Shown here in pieces: positions 6,626 to 15,697 of a stretch of 64,000 nt of DNA (position 1 is its first letter; each line of letters starts with the position of its first letter). Made by a program: the position numbers and the translations under genes. The notes below the pieces were generated by a model. The model worked only from the letters and a program-made list of their open reading frames with translations, did not search any database and had not been told where the DNA came from. The DNA lies in NCBI GenBank assembly GCA_964590255.1, contig CAZPYA010000009.1, positions 17,249-81,248 on the forward strand, given 5' to 3'. This DNA comes from JAKIYB01 sp964590255 (GTDB taxonomy: Bacteria; Armatimonadota; Hebobacteria; CAIYQO01).

Positions 6626-7822
6626 TTAATCGAAGAGGAACGCGCCGGCGTGATCGACTTCCGCGCCGCCGGCGCCGCGCCAGATTTTTATCTGGATGGA
6701 GCCGGTGAAGCCGATATTCACATACATGCCCGACTTGCGGGTGGCGTTGTCCTGGCAGTGGGTTTTATCGCGCGGGAGCAGAATCGTCGGGGTCGCTTTG
6801 GCGGGGGTGGCCACGCTGACGACTTTGATATACTGGTCGCCGCCGGTACCGCTCCACGGATCATACTGCATGGTGTAGTAAGTGAGGGTGTGCGGCGCCG
6901 TTTCGGTGGCCGCGACGTTGACGGTCATCACCAGCGCGCCGGCTTCAGTGGTGCCGAGTTTGCGCGGGCCGCAGGCGGACATCAACGCGCCGCGATAGGT
7001 ACCCTTGCTGCATGTGAGCGAGGCATAGTTGGCGCCATCGAAGAACTTCCACGCCGTGTCATAATTCGTCACGGAGTATGACGTCTGTCCGGATGGATAT
7101 CCCAGCTTTGTGGCGGCATCGATATCCCAGCTGGTGACCCAGCTTGGAACCTGTTTCACTTGCGTGCTCTGGAAGATGATGTAGCCGGCAGTGCCGCGTT
7201 CGGGGATGTTGCACACCACGCCGGCGCCGCTGCCGGTCAGTTTGAAGGGCACCGGGCTGCCGTCGGGCACGATTACCCAGTTGTTCATCAGCACCACGTC
7301 CCAGAAGGTCAGTCCGGCGGGCACGGTTGCTCCCTGCACGTGGCCATCCGCGAAGGCCAGCACGGCCGCCTTGTTGTGACGGGTATCCACCTGAGTGTCG
7401 ACGTCGGTGATGGTGTAGTTGGCGTTGACCGGCGGCATCACCATGTCGGCGACCATGACGGTGTCAGACGGACGCTTATTGTCGCCGGCCGCCACGCCGA
7501 AGAAGTAGCCGTTGAGGCCGTATTCCGGCGTGGTGTTTTTCCCTTTGCCGGTTTTCGTCGGGCAGTCGTAGAGGCTGGGCTCGTTGTAGTCCTTCAACAG
7601 GGATGACCAGGCGTTGTTCTTCGTATCCGGCATGTAGGTCTCTTCATTGTCCTGGACATACATGCTAAGGGCCAGCGCGATCTGGCGCTGGTTGTTGAGA
7701 CAGGTGTTCATGCGGGCCTTTTCACGGGCCTTCGCGAACACAGGGAAGAGGATGGCGGCCAGGATGGCGATAATGGCGATCACCACCAGCAGCTCAATGA
7801 GGGTGAAACCTCGGGCGCGCAT
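6626..7822 (-). CDS. Prepilin-type N-terminal cleavage/methylation protein with H-X9-DG motif
   Basis: This 398-residue pseudopilin-like protein begins with a textbook type III signal: MRARG/FTLIE, cleaved after G5 with Glu at mature position 5, then a hydrophobic helix (LLVVIAIIAILAAILFPV). A conserved block, NTCLNNQRQIALALSMYVQD, follows. RHNKAAVLAFADGH near residue 148 gives the H-X9-DG motif that defines a large group in Armatimonadota and Planctomycetota. Beyond about residue 190 there is an additional domain absent from the three shorter paralogues at 17.8-20 kb. The function of these proteins is unknown; they are thought to be exported by a type IV pilus/T2SS-like machine. AAGGAGG precedes the ATG. 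Confidence 0.88.
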   Translation of the reverse strand: MRARGFTLIELLVVIAIIAILAAILFPVFAKAREKARMNTCLNNQRQIALALSMYVQDNEETYMPDTKNNAWSSLLKDYNEPSLYDCPTKTGKGKNTTPEYGLNGYFFGVAAGDNKRPSDTVMVADMVMPPVNANYTITDVDTQVDTRHNKAAVLAFADGHVQGATVPAGLTFWDVVLMNNWVIVPDGSPVPFKLTGSGAGVVCNIPERGTAGYIIFQSTQVKQVPSWVTSWDIDAATKLGYPSGQTSYSVTNYDTAWKFFDGANYASLTCSKGTYRGALMSACGPRKLGTTEAGALVMTVNVAATETAPHTLTYYTMQYDPWSGTGGDQYIKVVSVATPAKATPTILLPRDKTHCQDNATRKSGMYVNIGFTGSIQIKIWRGAGGAEVDHAGAFLFD

Positions 7823-7926
7823 GGGCAGACCTCCTTATGAAGTTACAGGGACAGAACCCTTAATATGTATTATAGGCCATTGCTGTTCCCTGTCAATGGG
7901 CATAACCGGACGGGCTGCACGGACGG

Positions 7927-9003
7927 TCAATATTCCCCATATTCCCACGCCGCCTCGAACATCGCTACGGCGTTTTCGGTGGGGGTGTTGTCCTGCAGGC
8001 TGTGGGTTGGGGCCAGCAGGTAGCCGCCGCCGGGCTTCATGATCTCCAGCGTCTGGCGCACGTCGGCGACGACGTCGTCCACCGTGCCGTAGGCCAGCGG
8101 GCCGGCGGTGGAGATGCAGCCGTGGCAGGCCAACCGGCCGCCGAAGTGGGACTTCAGGTACGCTGGCGACATGTTGGCTGCCTCGGGCTGCAGCGTGTCG
8201 ACGACGCTGATGCCCATCTCGATGAAATCCTCATACGCCCAACTGCTGGAGCCGCAGGTGTGGATCATCACCGGGATGCCGTAGGCCTTGCCCAGATCCA
8301 CCACTTTTTGGTGGCGCGGGCGGATGTGTTTTCGAAAGAGCTCCAGGCTGATGAGCGGCGCGTGTTGGGTGCCCAGGTCCTCGCCCATCCAGAGGATGTC
8401 GATGCCGCCGTTGGCCGCTTCCAGCGTGCGGCGGGTCATCTCCACCAGCACGTCCAGCTTGCGGTCGATGATGCGCAAGCCGGCTTCATCATCGGTCATC
8501 AGGTCCACCAGCACCTGTTCCATGGTGCGCAGCATGCCGGTGCTGTTGATGATGTCGCCGATGCCCGGGCCGCCGACGGTGATGGCGTATTGTGCGTTGC
8601 GTTTACAACACTCCGCCACGCCTGAGTAGTCGAAATCGTCCGGGTTGGGCATCGGCCAGGTCTCCGCCTCCTCCAGCGTGGCGTCTTGCAACGGAAAGTC
8701 GCAGAAATCCCAGTAGCCGCCACTCTCGTGCTCGATCCAGCGGGTATGCACGCCGAAGAGTTGGTCCACATTGCGTCCGGGCAACTCCGCGTGCAGCCGG
8801 GGGCCAGTGTAGGGCACCCACGCGCCGCGCAGGTCCACCCGCAGCGCCTGGTTCAACCCCTCGTTATCGCTGACGCCGAAGTGCGCTTTCAGCCGCTGGT
8901 CGATATTGCCGTTACAGTGCACGCTGCCGATGGGCACGCGGTCCGGCTGCTGGTGGGCGATGGCGGTGAGCACGCGCTCTTTGGAGGTCATGGGTTTCGG
9001 CAT
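7927..9003 (-). CDS. Uroporphyrinogen decarboxylase (URO-D) family protein
   Basis: A 358-residue TIM-barrel protein of the URO-D/methyltransferase family. The N-terminus (SKERVLTAIAHQQPDRVPI) and MIHTCGSSSWAYEDFIEMGI near residue 248 are typical of the divergent branch that includes cobalamin-dependent methyltransferases such as MtaA-like proteins. HTCG supplies the His/Cys pair that binds zinc in those enzymes. GYLLAPTHSLQDNTP near the end is also conserved in this branch. No haem genes are nearby, so a role in haem synthesis is unlikely. AAAGGAC lies upstream of the start. It stands alone on the minus strand and its substrate is unknown. Confidence 0.82.
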   Translation of the reverse strand: MPKPMTSKERVLTAIAHQQPDRVPIGSVHCNGNIDQRLKAHFGVSDNEGLNQALRVDLRGAWVPYTGPRLHAELPGRNVDQLFGVHTRWIEHESGGYWDFCDFPLQDATLEEAETWPMPNPDDFDYSGVAECCKRNAQYAITVGGPGIGDIINSTGMLRTMEQVLVDLMTDDEAGLRIIDRKLDVLVEMTRRTLEAANGGIDILWMGEDLGTQHAPLISLELFRKHIRPRHQKVVDLGKAYGIPVMIHTCGSSSWAYEDFIEMGISVVDTLQPEAANMSPAYLKSHFGGRLACHGCISTAGPLAYGTVDDVVADVRQTLEIMKPGGGYLLAPTHSLQDNTPTENAVAMFEAAWEYGEY

Positions 9004-9120
9004 GGCGGATGTCCTTTTTCAACGACGTCTCTTCGCACGCAGAATAATTCGGTGACGGGGGTGGTAATGCCTTCTCCGATGTGTGAAATGGTGTATGTAT
9101 CGGCGCCGGCGGCTGTGGGT

Positions 9121-9147
9121 GGGAAATGGGTATTGCAACGAATTTCT
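9121..9147. repeat. Single arm of hairpin repeat family A
   Basis: GGGAAATGGGTATTGCAACG followed by AATTTCT resembles the left arm of the elements at 4030 and 6093 with a few changes. No matching right arm is found close by. The 9004-9550 gap otherwise holds no gene that I can support. Confidence 0.4.
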
Positions 9148-9190
9148 GACTGCGTGGATGACGATGCCCAGGCACGTCAGCATAATCGAT

Positions 9191-9224
9191 CCCCCCGCGT
9201 ATGACTCTCCAGATACGCGGGGGG
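9191..9224. terminator. Perfect 12-bp stem hairpin
   Basis: CCCCCCGCGTAT (9191-9202) and ATACGCGGGGGG (9213-9224) pair perfectly around a 10-base loop. No T-tract follows on either strand, so it may be a rho-independent-like barrier or a repeat element rather than a true terminator. Confidence 0.4.
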
Positions 9225-9550
9225 ACGACCATCTCGCTGGGAATAGGCGCGATGGTGCTTGCCATGCCAGCAGCACGACAACACTATATACGCCTTAGAG
9301 ACTATCCCAAAACGTCTCGCAGCCGTCTTGCGGGTCTGGTTCGCGCCTGGCCGCGTTGGCTTCGCTGGCATGTATGTCCCCACACACTCTCGCGCATCCG
9401 CCTTGCCAGCCACGAACCAGCCTTCGCAATCCGACTACGATACATTTTGAGATCGTTTCTTACTGGTCAAGCTTCGTGAAATACCAGTGGATCGTGGATT
9501 TCATCGCTACCATGCCCACTGTCTATCCCCTTCTTACCTGACGTTGCCGC

Positions 9551-9901
9551 TTAATCATCGCCGCCGATGCCTCCCAGCAAGTCACCTAGCCATGACCCAC
9601 GTTTCTTCTGCATGGGCCGTCCATGCTGGTCATATTGCGGACGTCGGTGTTTGTCATCGTCATGGTCATCATCACGGTGCCGATGCTCATCACGATATTG
9701 TGGTTGTTCCTCACGCCGACGATTCTCGGCGGGGGCGCTGTGCGCATTCATCTGCGACGGCCCACCGATCGCTTCCAGCTCGATGATCTTTTCTAACTCG
9801 CCGCGGTCGAGCCAGACCCCTTTGCATCCGGGGCAGATATCGATCTCGACACCATACTTTTGGATCGCGCGCAACGGCGCATCACAGACAGGACATTGCA
9901 T
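9551..9901 (-). CDS. zf-TFIIB zinc-ribbon protein with His/Asp-rich tail
   Basis: A 116-residue protein. The first 45 residues form a TFIIB-type zinc ribbon with cysteine pairs C3-P-x-C6 and C23-x2-C26, followed by GVWLDRGELEKII, a hallmark of this bacterial family. The remainder is low-complexity and hydrophilic (EHRHRDDDHDDDKHRR), very rich in His and Asp and possibly metal-binding, and ends in a Gly-rich stretch (GSWLGDLLGGIGGDD). AAAGGAAC lies upstream. It lies downstream of the cation ATPase on the same strand but 411 bp away across a palindrome. The function is unknown. Confidence 0.82.
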   Translation of the reverse strand: MQCPVCDAPLRAIQKYGVEIDICPGCKGVWLDRGELEKIIELEAIGGPSQMNAHSAPAENRRREEQPQYRDEHRHRDDDHDDDKHRRPQYDQHGRPMQKKRGSWLGDLLGGIGGDD

Positions 9902-9960
9902 TCTCGTTCCTTTCTTTCCGATACACTCGACTCACGTCCGGTGCATAGGGCCCGTCAAGT

Positions 9961-10094
9961 AATAATCTCAACATTTTGCCTTGTTCGCTTGCCCGTGGGC
10001 GTTGTTGAGTACCCTTGAAATATGACCTCATATGTCGGCGGGCACTCGCCTAGCCCACGGACAAGCGCCCGGCGGCATAATTGTTGAGATTATT
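9961..10094. repeat. 134-bp palindromic element
   Basis: AATAATCTCAACATTTTGCC at 9961 and the complement of AATTGTTGAGATTATT (10079-10094) are terminal inverted repeats. Further in, CGCTTGCCCGTGGGCG matches the complement of GCCCACGGACAAGCG. The arms are therefore about 45-50 bp long with small interruptions. There is no coding capacity. It is probably a MITE-like or regulatory hairpin element. Confidence 0.55.
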
Positions 10095-10166
10095 CCTAGA
10101 CGCGCCCATAGATCAGATCGCAGGCACCAGACGCTCCATCGTGCGCAGACTACTATAGCTGCGTCT

Positions 10167-10295
10167 TCATTTCACCACGTCGTCCTTGCTATCGCCTGAG
10201 TCGTCCCCTTGTTTCCACCAAGGCCGTTTAACGCCGGGCAGCCAGTGAGCAGACAGGTTAGCCCGACCAATAAGAGCAAATAGCAGAATACTCAC
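10167..10295 (-). CDS. Candidate 42-residue small protein downstream of the cation ATPase
   Basis: A GTG at 10295 opens a 42-codon frame ending in TGA, with GGAGG ten bases upstream and only 17 bp after the ATPase stop. The product has a hydrophobic N-terminus (MSILLFALIGRANLSAHWLP) and a highly polar Asp/Lys C-terminus. Its position and ribosome site suggest a co-transcribed small membrane-associated protein, perhaps a pump modulator, but nothing in it is recognisable. The ATG two bases upstream is immediately followed by a stop. Confidence 0.33.
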   Translation of the reverse strand: MSILLFALIGRANLSAHWLPGVKRPWWKQGDDSGDSKDDVVK

Positions 10296-10312
10296 ATGAA
10301 TTTTTCCTCCTT

Positions 10313-12901
10313 CTATGGCGTGGCCGGCGCCTGTTGACGCACCCGTACCATTTTCACCAGTTCAAACCAGACGACGCTGCCGATGCCCGCAGCCAGACAA
10401 ATGCCGACTTGTGTACCTGTGAGAGGCGCAAACTGGAACAGCCTGGCCAGTATCGGGATATTCAGCAAACACAGCATGAGCAGCGTGGCTCCGCCGACGA
10501 CCCACCACATGGCGCTGTTCGATGATCGCAAAGTCGCCAGCAGGCTTCTTGTCCAGGACACATTGGTGAGTATTAATAGTAGATTGGCCGTGATTAGCGT
10601 GACGAACGCCATCGTCCGCGCCGCGGCTTCTCCCATCGCCCATTGCTGCGCTACCATAAACACCCCCAGGCTGACGAATAAAATACTGGCGCCTTGTACC
10701 AGACTCGTTATGAGCGTCGTGCGGTCGAAGATGGATTCCCGCGGCGAGCGCGGTGGGCGATGCATGACGTTGCGCTCCTCGGGTTCAGCCTCAAAGACGG
10801 TCGAGCATGCCGGGTCGATGATCAATTCCATCAGGACGATGTGGATGGGGAGCAATAATAACGGCCACCCCAACGTGATCGGAATCAACGATAGCCCGGC
10901 AATCGGCACATGAATGGAGAAGATATATGCCATCGCCTTGCGGAGATTGTCGTAAATGCGGCGCCCCAACCGCACGGCGGCGACGATAGAGGAAAAGTCA
11001 TCTTCCAGTAAGACTAATCCGGCGGCTTCACGCGCCACGTCCGTCCCGCGTCCGCCCATGGCGATGCCAATATCAGCGGCTTTGAGCGCCGGCGCGTCAT
11101 TGACGCCGTCGCCAGTCATGGCCACCACTTCACCCGTCGCCTGCAGTGCCTGTACCAGGCGCAACTTCTGCTCCGGCACCACGCGCGCAAAGACATTGAT
11201 CTGGCGCACCTGTTCACGCAATGTCGCATCGTCCATTTGCATGAGTGCATCGCCCGTCAAGACATTTTCGGGTGACCTCAACCCGATTTGCCGGGCAATG
11301 GTCCGTGCGGTCGCCGGATAATCGCCGGTGATCATTACCACACGAATACCGGCGTTAGCGCATTCCGCAATGGCGGCGGGGACGGACGGACGGACGGGAT
11401 CGATGAGGCCGACCAGCCCGAGAAAGCGAAAGTCAAAGTCGTGCTGTATTGCCGGCAACGCCGTGCCGTTTGGTATGTCGGCGCACGCAACACCCAGTAC
11501 CCGAAGCCCGCGACTCGCCATCTCGTTAATGCTGACCGCGAGTTGCTGGCGTTGTGCTTCATCGAAGTGACACAGATCGGCTATCGCTTCCGGAGCGCCT
11601 TTGGTGGCGATGATATACGCGTTACGCGTCGTCGATCGCCAGACCTGCGACATCGCCAGCAGTTCCGGCGATAATGGGTATTGCTGCACGACGGTCCAAT
11701 CCTCGTGCAGGTGTTCCGTTTGGGCCAGATGCACTTGCCCAAACCGATGGAAGGCCTTTTCCATGGGATCGAAGGGGTCGCGTTGGCTGGCGAGGATACT
11801 GAATTCAACCAGCTCATGTAATGCATCCGGCAGCGGTTCGCTCTGCCCGGGCATGATCTGATGTGTCACGTCCCCGGCGTTCAACTCGCCGACCGACATT
11901 TGATTGAGCGTGAGGGTTCCGGTTTTATCCACGCATAACACGGTGGCAGATCCCAATATTTCTACCGCGTGCATGCGACGGGCCAATACTTGCCGGCGTG
12001 AGATGCGCCAGGCGCCCAGCGCCAGGAAGATCGTCAGCACGACCGGGAATTCTTCCGGCAGCATCGCCATCGCCAGTGCGACACCAGCCAGCACGCCATG
12101 CAACCAGTCGCCGCGCATCAGGCCATACACCAGCATGACGATCACGCTTAGGCCCAGGCCGACTATAGCTAGATTGCGCACTAATCGCCTGGTCTGTTTT
12201 TGCAGGGCAGTCTGTTCAGGCACGAGAAGCTGCAATGATTTTCCGATTTTCCCGATTTCGGTGTGCAACCCCGTCCGTAGTATTGTAATGGTGGCCTGCC
12301 CCTGCACGACCAATGTGCCGGAGTAGACAAACGGTTCGTCTTCCCCACCGGGACGCTGCATGTCCGTTTTGCCGTCCCAGGTCCGTTTCCGTACGGGAAC
12401 GGATTCTCCCGTAAGTAGCGACTCGTCAACCGACAGATTCGTAGCTACACGAATCGCCCCATCCGCGGGAATACGGTCGCCTTCCGCTACCAATATGACA
12501 TCTCCCCGCACGACCTCGCGTCCAGGAATGAAACGCGCATCGCCATCACGGATAACGCGCGCCCGTGGGCTGGATAGATTCTTCAACGCTTGAAGTGCGT
12601 TTTCAGTTTTGCGCTCCTGGTAGAGTGTGATGCCAATAATGACAAACACAAACCCGAGCAACAGCAACGCTTCTTGCAGATCGCCAAGCAGCAAATAGAT
12701 GGTGCCACCGGCCAGTAGGAGTAAAAACATGGGCTCACGCAGCACTTCCAGAGTAATCTGCAGCAGACTGCGCGGCTTGGCCGATGGTAATTCATTCGGG
12801 CCATCTTGCAGCAGACGTGCAGCGGCTTCCGCCGAGGAGAGTCCCGTCAGAATGTCCTCCACGTCATGTTCTACTTCACGACGATCTGATTGGTCTGTCA
12901 T
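10313..12901 (-). CDS. P-type cation-transporting ATPase (P2/Ca2+-type)
   Basis: An 862-residue inner-membrane pump. In order it has an N-terminal cation-ATPase segment (GLSSAEAAARLLQDGPNELP), two membrane helices, the actuator domain with TGES at 164-167, the M4 motif PEEFP at 282-286, the phosphorylation site D325-KTGTLT, the nucleotide-binding domain, and the hinge (MTGDGVNDAPALKAADIGIA) followed by C-terminal helices with ELIIDP in M6. The architecture is that of P2A/P2B calcium-type pumps. The PEEFP variant, in place of PEGLP, is found in a poorly characterised subgroup, so the transported ion (Ca2+, Mn2+, Mg2+ or other) is not settled. AGGAG precedes the ATG. The length is normal. Confidence 0.9.
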   Translation of the reverse strand: MTDQSDRREVEHDVEDILTGLSSAEAAARLLQDGPNELPSAKPRSLLQITLEVLREPMFLLLLAGGTIYLLLGDLQEALLLLGFVFVIIGITLYQERKTENALQALKNLSSPRARVIRDGDARFIPGREVVRGDVILVAEGDRIPADGAIRVATNLSVDESLLTGESVPVRKRTWDGKTDMQRPGGEDEPFVYSGTLVVQGQATITILRTGLHTEIGKIGKSLQLLVPEQTALQKQTRRLVRNLAIVGLGLSVIVMLVYGLMRGDWLHGVLAGVALAMAMLPEEFPVVLTIFLALGAWRISRRQVLARRMHAVEILGSATVLCVDKTGTLTLNQMSVGELNAGDVTHQIMPGQSEPLPDALHELVEFSILASQRDPFDPMEKAFHRFGQVHLAQTEHLHEDWTVVQQYPLSPELLAMSQVWRSTTRNAYIIATKGAPEAIADLCHFDEAQRQQLAVSINEMASRGLRVLGVACADIPNGTALPAIQHDFDFRFLGLVGLIDPVRPSVPAAIAECANAGIRVVMITGDYPATARTIARQIGLRSPENVLTGDALMQMDDATLREQVRQINVFARVVPEQKLRLVQALQATGEVVAMTGDGVNDAPALKAADIGIAMGGRGTDVAREAAGLVLLEDDFSSIVAAVRLGRRIYDNLRKAMAYIFSIHVPIAGLSLIPITLGWPLLLLPIHIVLMELIIDPACSTVFEAEPEERNVMHRPPRSPRESIFDRTTLITSLVQGASILFVSLGVFMVAQQWAMGEAAARTMAFVTLITANLLLILTNVSWTRSLLATLRSSNSAMWWVVGGATLLMLCLLNIPILARLFQFAPLTGTQVGICLAAGIGSVVWFELVKMVRVRQQAPATP

Positions 12902-13172
12902 GCCATTCTCCTGAATCTTGCTTGCATTAAAGTATCAAATGTCTACCACCGGCCCACATCCCACTGCCCTGTATCACGGTGCCGTATGCTCTGTTGCCAG
13001 ACACGGTATGCTTGAGACATGGGATGGTTACGTCATGAAAGCACGGGTTCGCATGCTGCCCATGTGCCGATACCTTGCGGCGCATACGCTGATGATTGTG
13101 CATGGCTTTTTCGGTAGGCGATCATCGGATCATGCGAAGGGGTACAGCGAATACACACGTCTGATGCGTGCG

Positions 13173-13598
13173 TTACTTCGCCTGCGGAGGATGAAAAATG
13201 GAGGCGTATAGAAGCTTCGACATCAAACGATCGCGTTGTGGATACGAAGCGGCAGTAGTATCGTTGGGAGTGAAGGCACCAACAGCAGCTTTGGCATCAT
13301 CTCGGATGCATTCCCCATGCGAATCAATGTGGTGCTCGCACACCGGTGACGAAGTCTCCAGGGTGACATGGTGGATCATCGTCATACCGTTGACCATCAA
13401 TGCCGTAAGCACGATGAGCAGCATGACGCGCATCCATGGCCCCTGATTTCGGCGTGCTGTATGCCGAAACATGTCACCGACCCCTTTCGCGATATACCGG
13501 GGCATACTGAAAATGCGGAATAAAAAACCCCGCAGTGCATGTCCGCGCTGCGAGGCATCATTATCCCCGCAGAACGGTGTTTCGTGGAATTGCCCCAT
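13173..13598 (-). CDS. Hypothetical membrane protein
   Basis: The frame is open from 13793, but the best start is the ATG at 13598, which has TGGAG eight bases upstream and yields 141 residues. One clear membrane helix (WMRVMLLIVLTALMVNG) lies at about residues 55-71, flanked by a basic N-terminal part (FRHTARRNQ) and a His/Cys-containing periplasmic-type part (SPVCEHHIDSHGECIRDD). I do not recognise the family. Composition is less GC-rich than in the surrounding genes. It could be a spurious frame; the helix and ribosome site argue mildly for a real gene. Confidence 0.4.
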   Translation of the reverse strand: MGQFHETPFCGDNDASQRGHALRGFLFRIFSMPRYIAKGVGDMFRHTARRNQGPWMRVMLLIVLTALMVNGMTMIHHVTLETSSPVCEHHIDSHGECIRDDAKAAVGAFTPNDTTAASYPQRDRLMSKLLYASIFHPPQAK

Positions 13599-13898
13599 CA
13601 CATCTCCACGATACATCAATCCCACGGGATCGTAATTATCCCGTTGCCTATCAAGGCCCAGCCGCATCCCAGTCGTATTGGGACCGCCTGATTCTAAAAA
13701 CAGTATAGCCCGGGAGGCATGCTCAGTCAAGCCGGCATTGATGGGTTCGTAATACCAGTTGTACCGAGTGTGATTCGCATGACGCACTCTCACGAGACTG
13801 ATTTCGGAAGTGACGCCGGTTCAACTTCGTGTTATTGCATGGTATGGCTATCCCGATGCTTCCATACGCCGGCCTTCCGGCGCAATTCCCCCGTCCTC

Positions 13899-13928
13899 TT
13901 GCCCGCTGGCCCGGCGATGCGCTATAGT
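13899..13928 (+). promoter_or_regulatory. Candidate promoter for the secreted protein at 13965
   Basis: TTGCCC (13899-13904) and TATAGT (13923-13928) are separated by 18 bp, 36 bp upstream of the chosen ATG. This is inferred only from similarity to the sigma-70 consensus. Confidence 0.4.
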
Positions 13929-13964
13929 GCAGTTGTCACTTACCGCAGACATGGAGGCATGATC

Positions 13965-14534
13965 ATGCGCACCTGGTTGTTGCTGCTGATGGCCCTCACC
14001 CTCGCCGGTCCCGCGCTGGCGGACAACGGCTTTGGGATGTTTTACTGGCGTGGGCCGGCGGATGACGGCGGCACCGGATTGCGTTATCTGCATCTCGAAG
14101 ACTCCTACAGTTTTGAGCTGAACTGGGGGTATCGCTGGCCGGCGCCGGAAGAATCCATCGGCACGGTGCGCGCGCTGCTGGCGGCGCCGGTGGTCAAGTG
14201 GCCGCGCGGGTCCATCAGCGTGGGCCCGGCCGTCACCTGGTACTGGGTGGCGGAGGCGCGTCCCGGCCTGGAAGACGCCCTCTTCGATCCCCAGCACGAC
14301 ACGCTGCTGGAAACGCTGCTGGGCCTGGCCGTCTACGCCACCCTCGACGCCGTCACCTCGCCCTTCGCCAGCGCCGGGCAGGACGGGCACGGCATCAAAA
14401 TCCGCCCCGCCGTCAACCTGCGCCACGCGCTCACCGACGGGCTGTATCTCGATGCCGGCTACGACTTCGGCCACGGCAGCCAGGACCTGTTCCACGGCAC
14501 GAATTTGAGCCTGACGTTCACCGGTGCATTTTAA
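13965..14534 (+). CDS. Secreted protein, possible outer-membrane beta-barrel
   Basis: A 189-residue protein with a clean signal peptide (MRTWLLLLMALTLAGPALA, cut before DNG). The start chosen is the second of two ATGs (13959, 13965), because GGAGG is seven bases before it. The mature part alternates polar and aromatic residues in short strands (YSFELNWGYRW, GSISVGPAVTWYWVAEA, IKIRPAVNLRHAL, GLYLDAGYDFGHG) and ends in Phe, the usual terminal residue of outer-membrane barrels. That fits a small eight-strand-type barrel, but no family is recognised. The 14564 gene follows after 29 bp on the same strand. Confidence 0.6.
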   Translation: MRTWLLLLMALTLAGPALADNGFGMFYWRGPADDGGTGLRYLHLEDSYSFELNWGYRWPAPEESIGTVRALLAAPVVKWPRGSISVGPAVTWYWVAEARPGLEDALFDPQHDTLLETLLGLAVYATLDAVTSPFASAGQDGHGIKIRPAVNLRHALTDGLYLDAGYDFGHGSQDLFHGTNLSLTFTGAF

Positions 14535-14563
14535 TACCGCGCCTCAAGTAGGAGGATCATGAC

Positions 14564-15583
14564 ATGCACGACGATAGCGAGCACGTGGAACGCCTTTTCC
14601 GCATCGAGGCGATGAAGGGGGAGCTGGAAGAGCTGTCCGGCGGGCAGATGCAGATGGGCATGGCGGAGGATATTCCACCGGAGATGGCGGAGGAGTTCCT
14701 GAGCAACGTGCTGGCGTATGAAAAGTCGCCGCAGGTGACGCACGCGGCGCTGCTGGCGCGCGACGGCGTGGAACTGCCCTCGCCCGACGAGCTGGACGAC
14801 GACCAGCTCGCGCTGAAGCTCATCGAAGTGATCCAGACGCTGGCGGACCGGCATACCTACGTGGAATGCACCAATCATTTGAGTGACCGGGAGCTGTATG
14901 ACTACCTGTACCACGAGGCGCTGAACGAGTCGGTGCCGGACCTGGGGGCGTCCAGCGGTATGAGCTGGCACATCGACCTGATCTCCAGCGGCAGCGATGT
15001 GGACACCCGGCTGTGGATGCAGTATTACGCCGACGCGGAGACGCGGGCGCACTGGGCGATGCAGTTTCCCGATTTCGACATGCCGCCGCACATCGACCCG
15101 CCGTATGATCGTGACCGCCACCTGCCCATGCCACCTCCACCCGCCAATCCGTATGACGACCCCGCGATGGCGGCGGAGTTCTGGGCGGAGTGCCGGCCGA
15201 CGCTGGAGCGCCTGCTGGACGACGAGGGATTCCACTACGCGCCGTTGTCCGAAGAGCCGGAAGGCTGGGCGCCGCCCTACGCCTGCATCTGGAAAGTCTG
15301 CCCGCCGGACGCGCCCGACACGCTGGCCTATTGGGGCATCAGTGGCGATCTGCCCACCGCGGTCATCAATGCGGAAGGGATGCCGACGCTGCGCGAGTTC
15401 CTCGATTACATCAGCCGGCGCTGGATGGGGGACGCCATGCGCCTGGCGGAGGGCGACCCACCCGACGAGTTGAAGGCCATCCCGGAAGCGGAACGCACCC
15501 GCATGGCCCACGCGCTGGGGCACGTGGCCGACGTGCTGCACCAGTGGGTGGAGGATGAGGCGGAGTGGTCGGACGATCATTGA
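14564..15583 (+). CDS. Hypothetical protein with a DUF4826-like C-terminal segment
   Basis: A 339-residue, strongly acidic cytoplasmic protein with GGAGG upstream of the ATG. The N-terminal half (about 1-150) is helical and Glu/Asp/Met-rich; it contains LADRHTYVECTNHLSDRELY, which reads like a conserved core, but I cannot name it. The C-terminal half (about 210-335) contains LAYWGISGDLPTAVINAEG followed by LREFLDYISRRWM. This resembles the WxISGDLPTDYI block of DUF4826 proteins, whose function is unknown. A Pro-rich linker (MPPPPANPYDD) joins the two. The domain call rests on memory of the motif. Confidence 0.6.
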   Translation: MHDDSEHVERLFRIEAMKGELEELSGGQMQMGMAEDIPPEMAEEFLSNVLAYEKSPQVTHAALLARDGVELPSPDELDDDQLALKLIEVIQTLADRHTYVECTNHLSDRELYDYLYHEALNESVPDLGASSGMSWHIDLISSGSDVDTRLWMQYYADAETRAHWAMQFPDFDMPPHIDPPYDRDRHLPMPPPPANPYDDPAMAAEFWAECRPTLERLLDDEGFHYAPLSEEPEGWAPPYACIWKVCPPDAPDTLAYWGISGDLPTAVINAEGMPTLREFLDYISRRWMGDAMRLAEGDPPDELKAIPEAERTRMAHALGHVADVLHQWVEDEAEWSDDH

Positions 15584-15697
15584 CGTGGAGAATCGTCGCA
15601 TATAGCCCGTTGTCGCATCATCCGCGGTTACCTCGCCGCCCCGCGGGAATCACACAGGTATTCCTGTGCCGTTGGTGCGCGGGAGCGGGAGGCACGT

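Noticed and set aside
13719..13964. N-terminal extension of the secreted protein from the ATG at 13719
   Set aside because: It covers the candidate promoter and would bury the signal peptide; GGAGG precedes the ATG at 13965.
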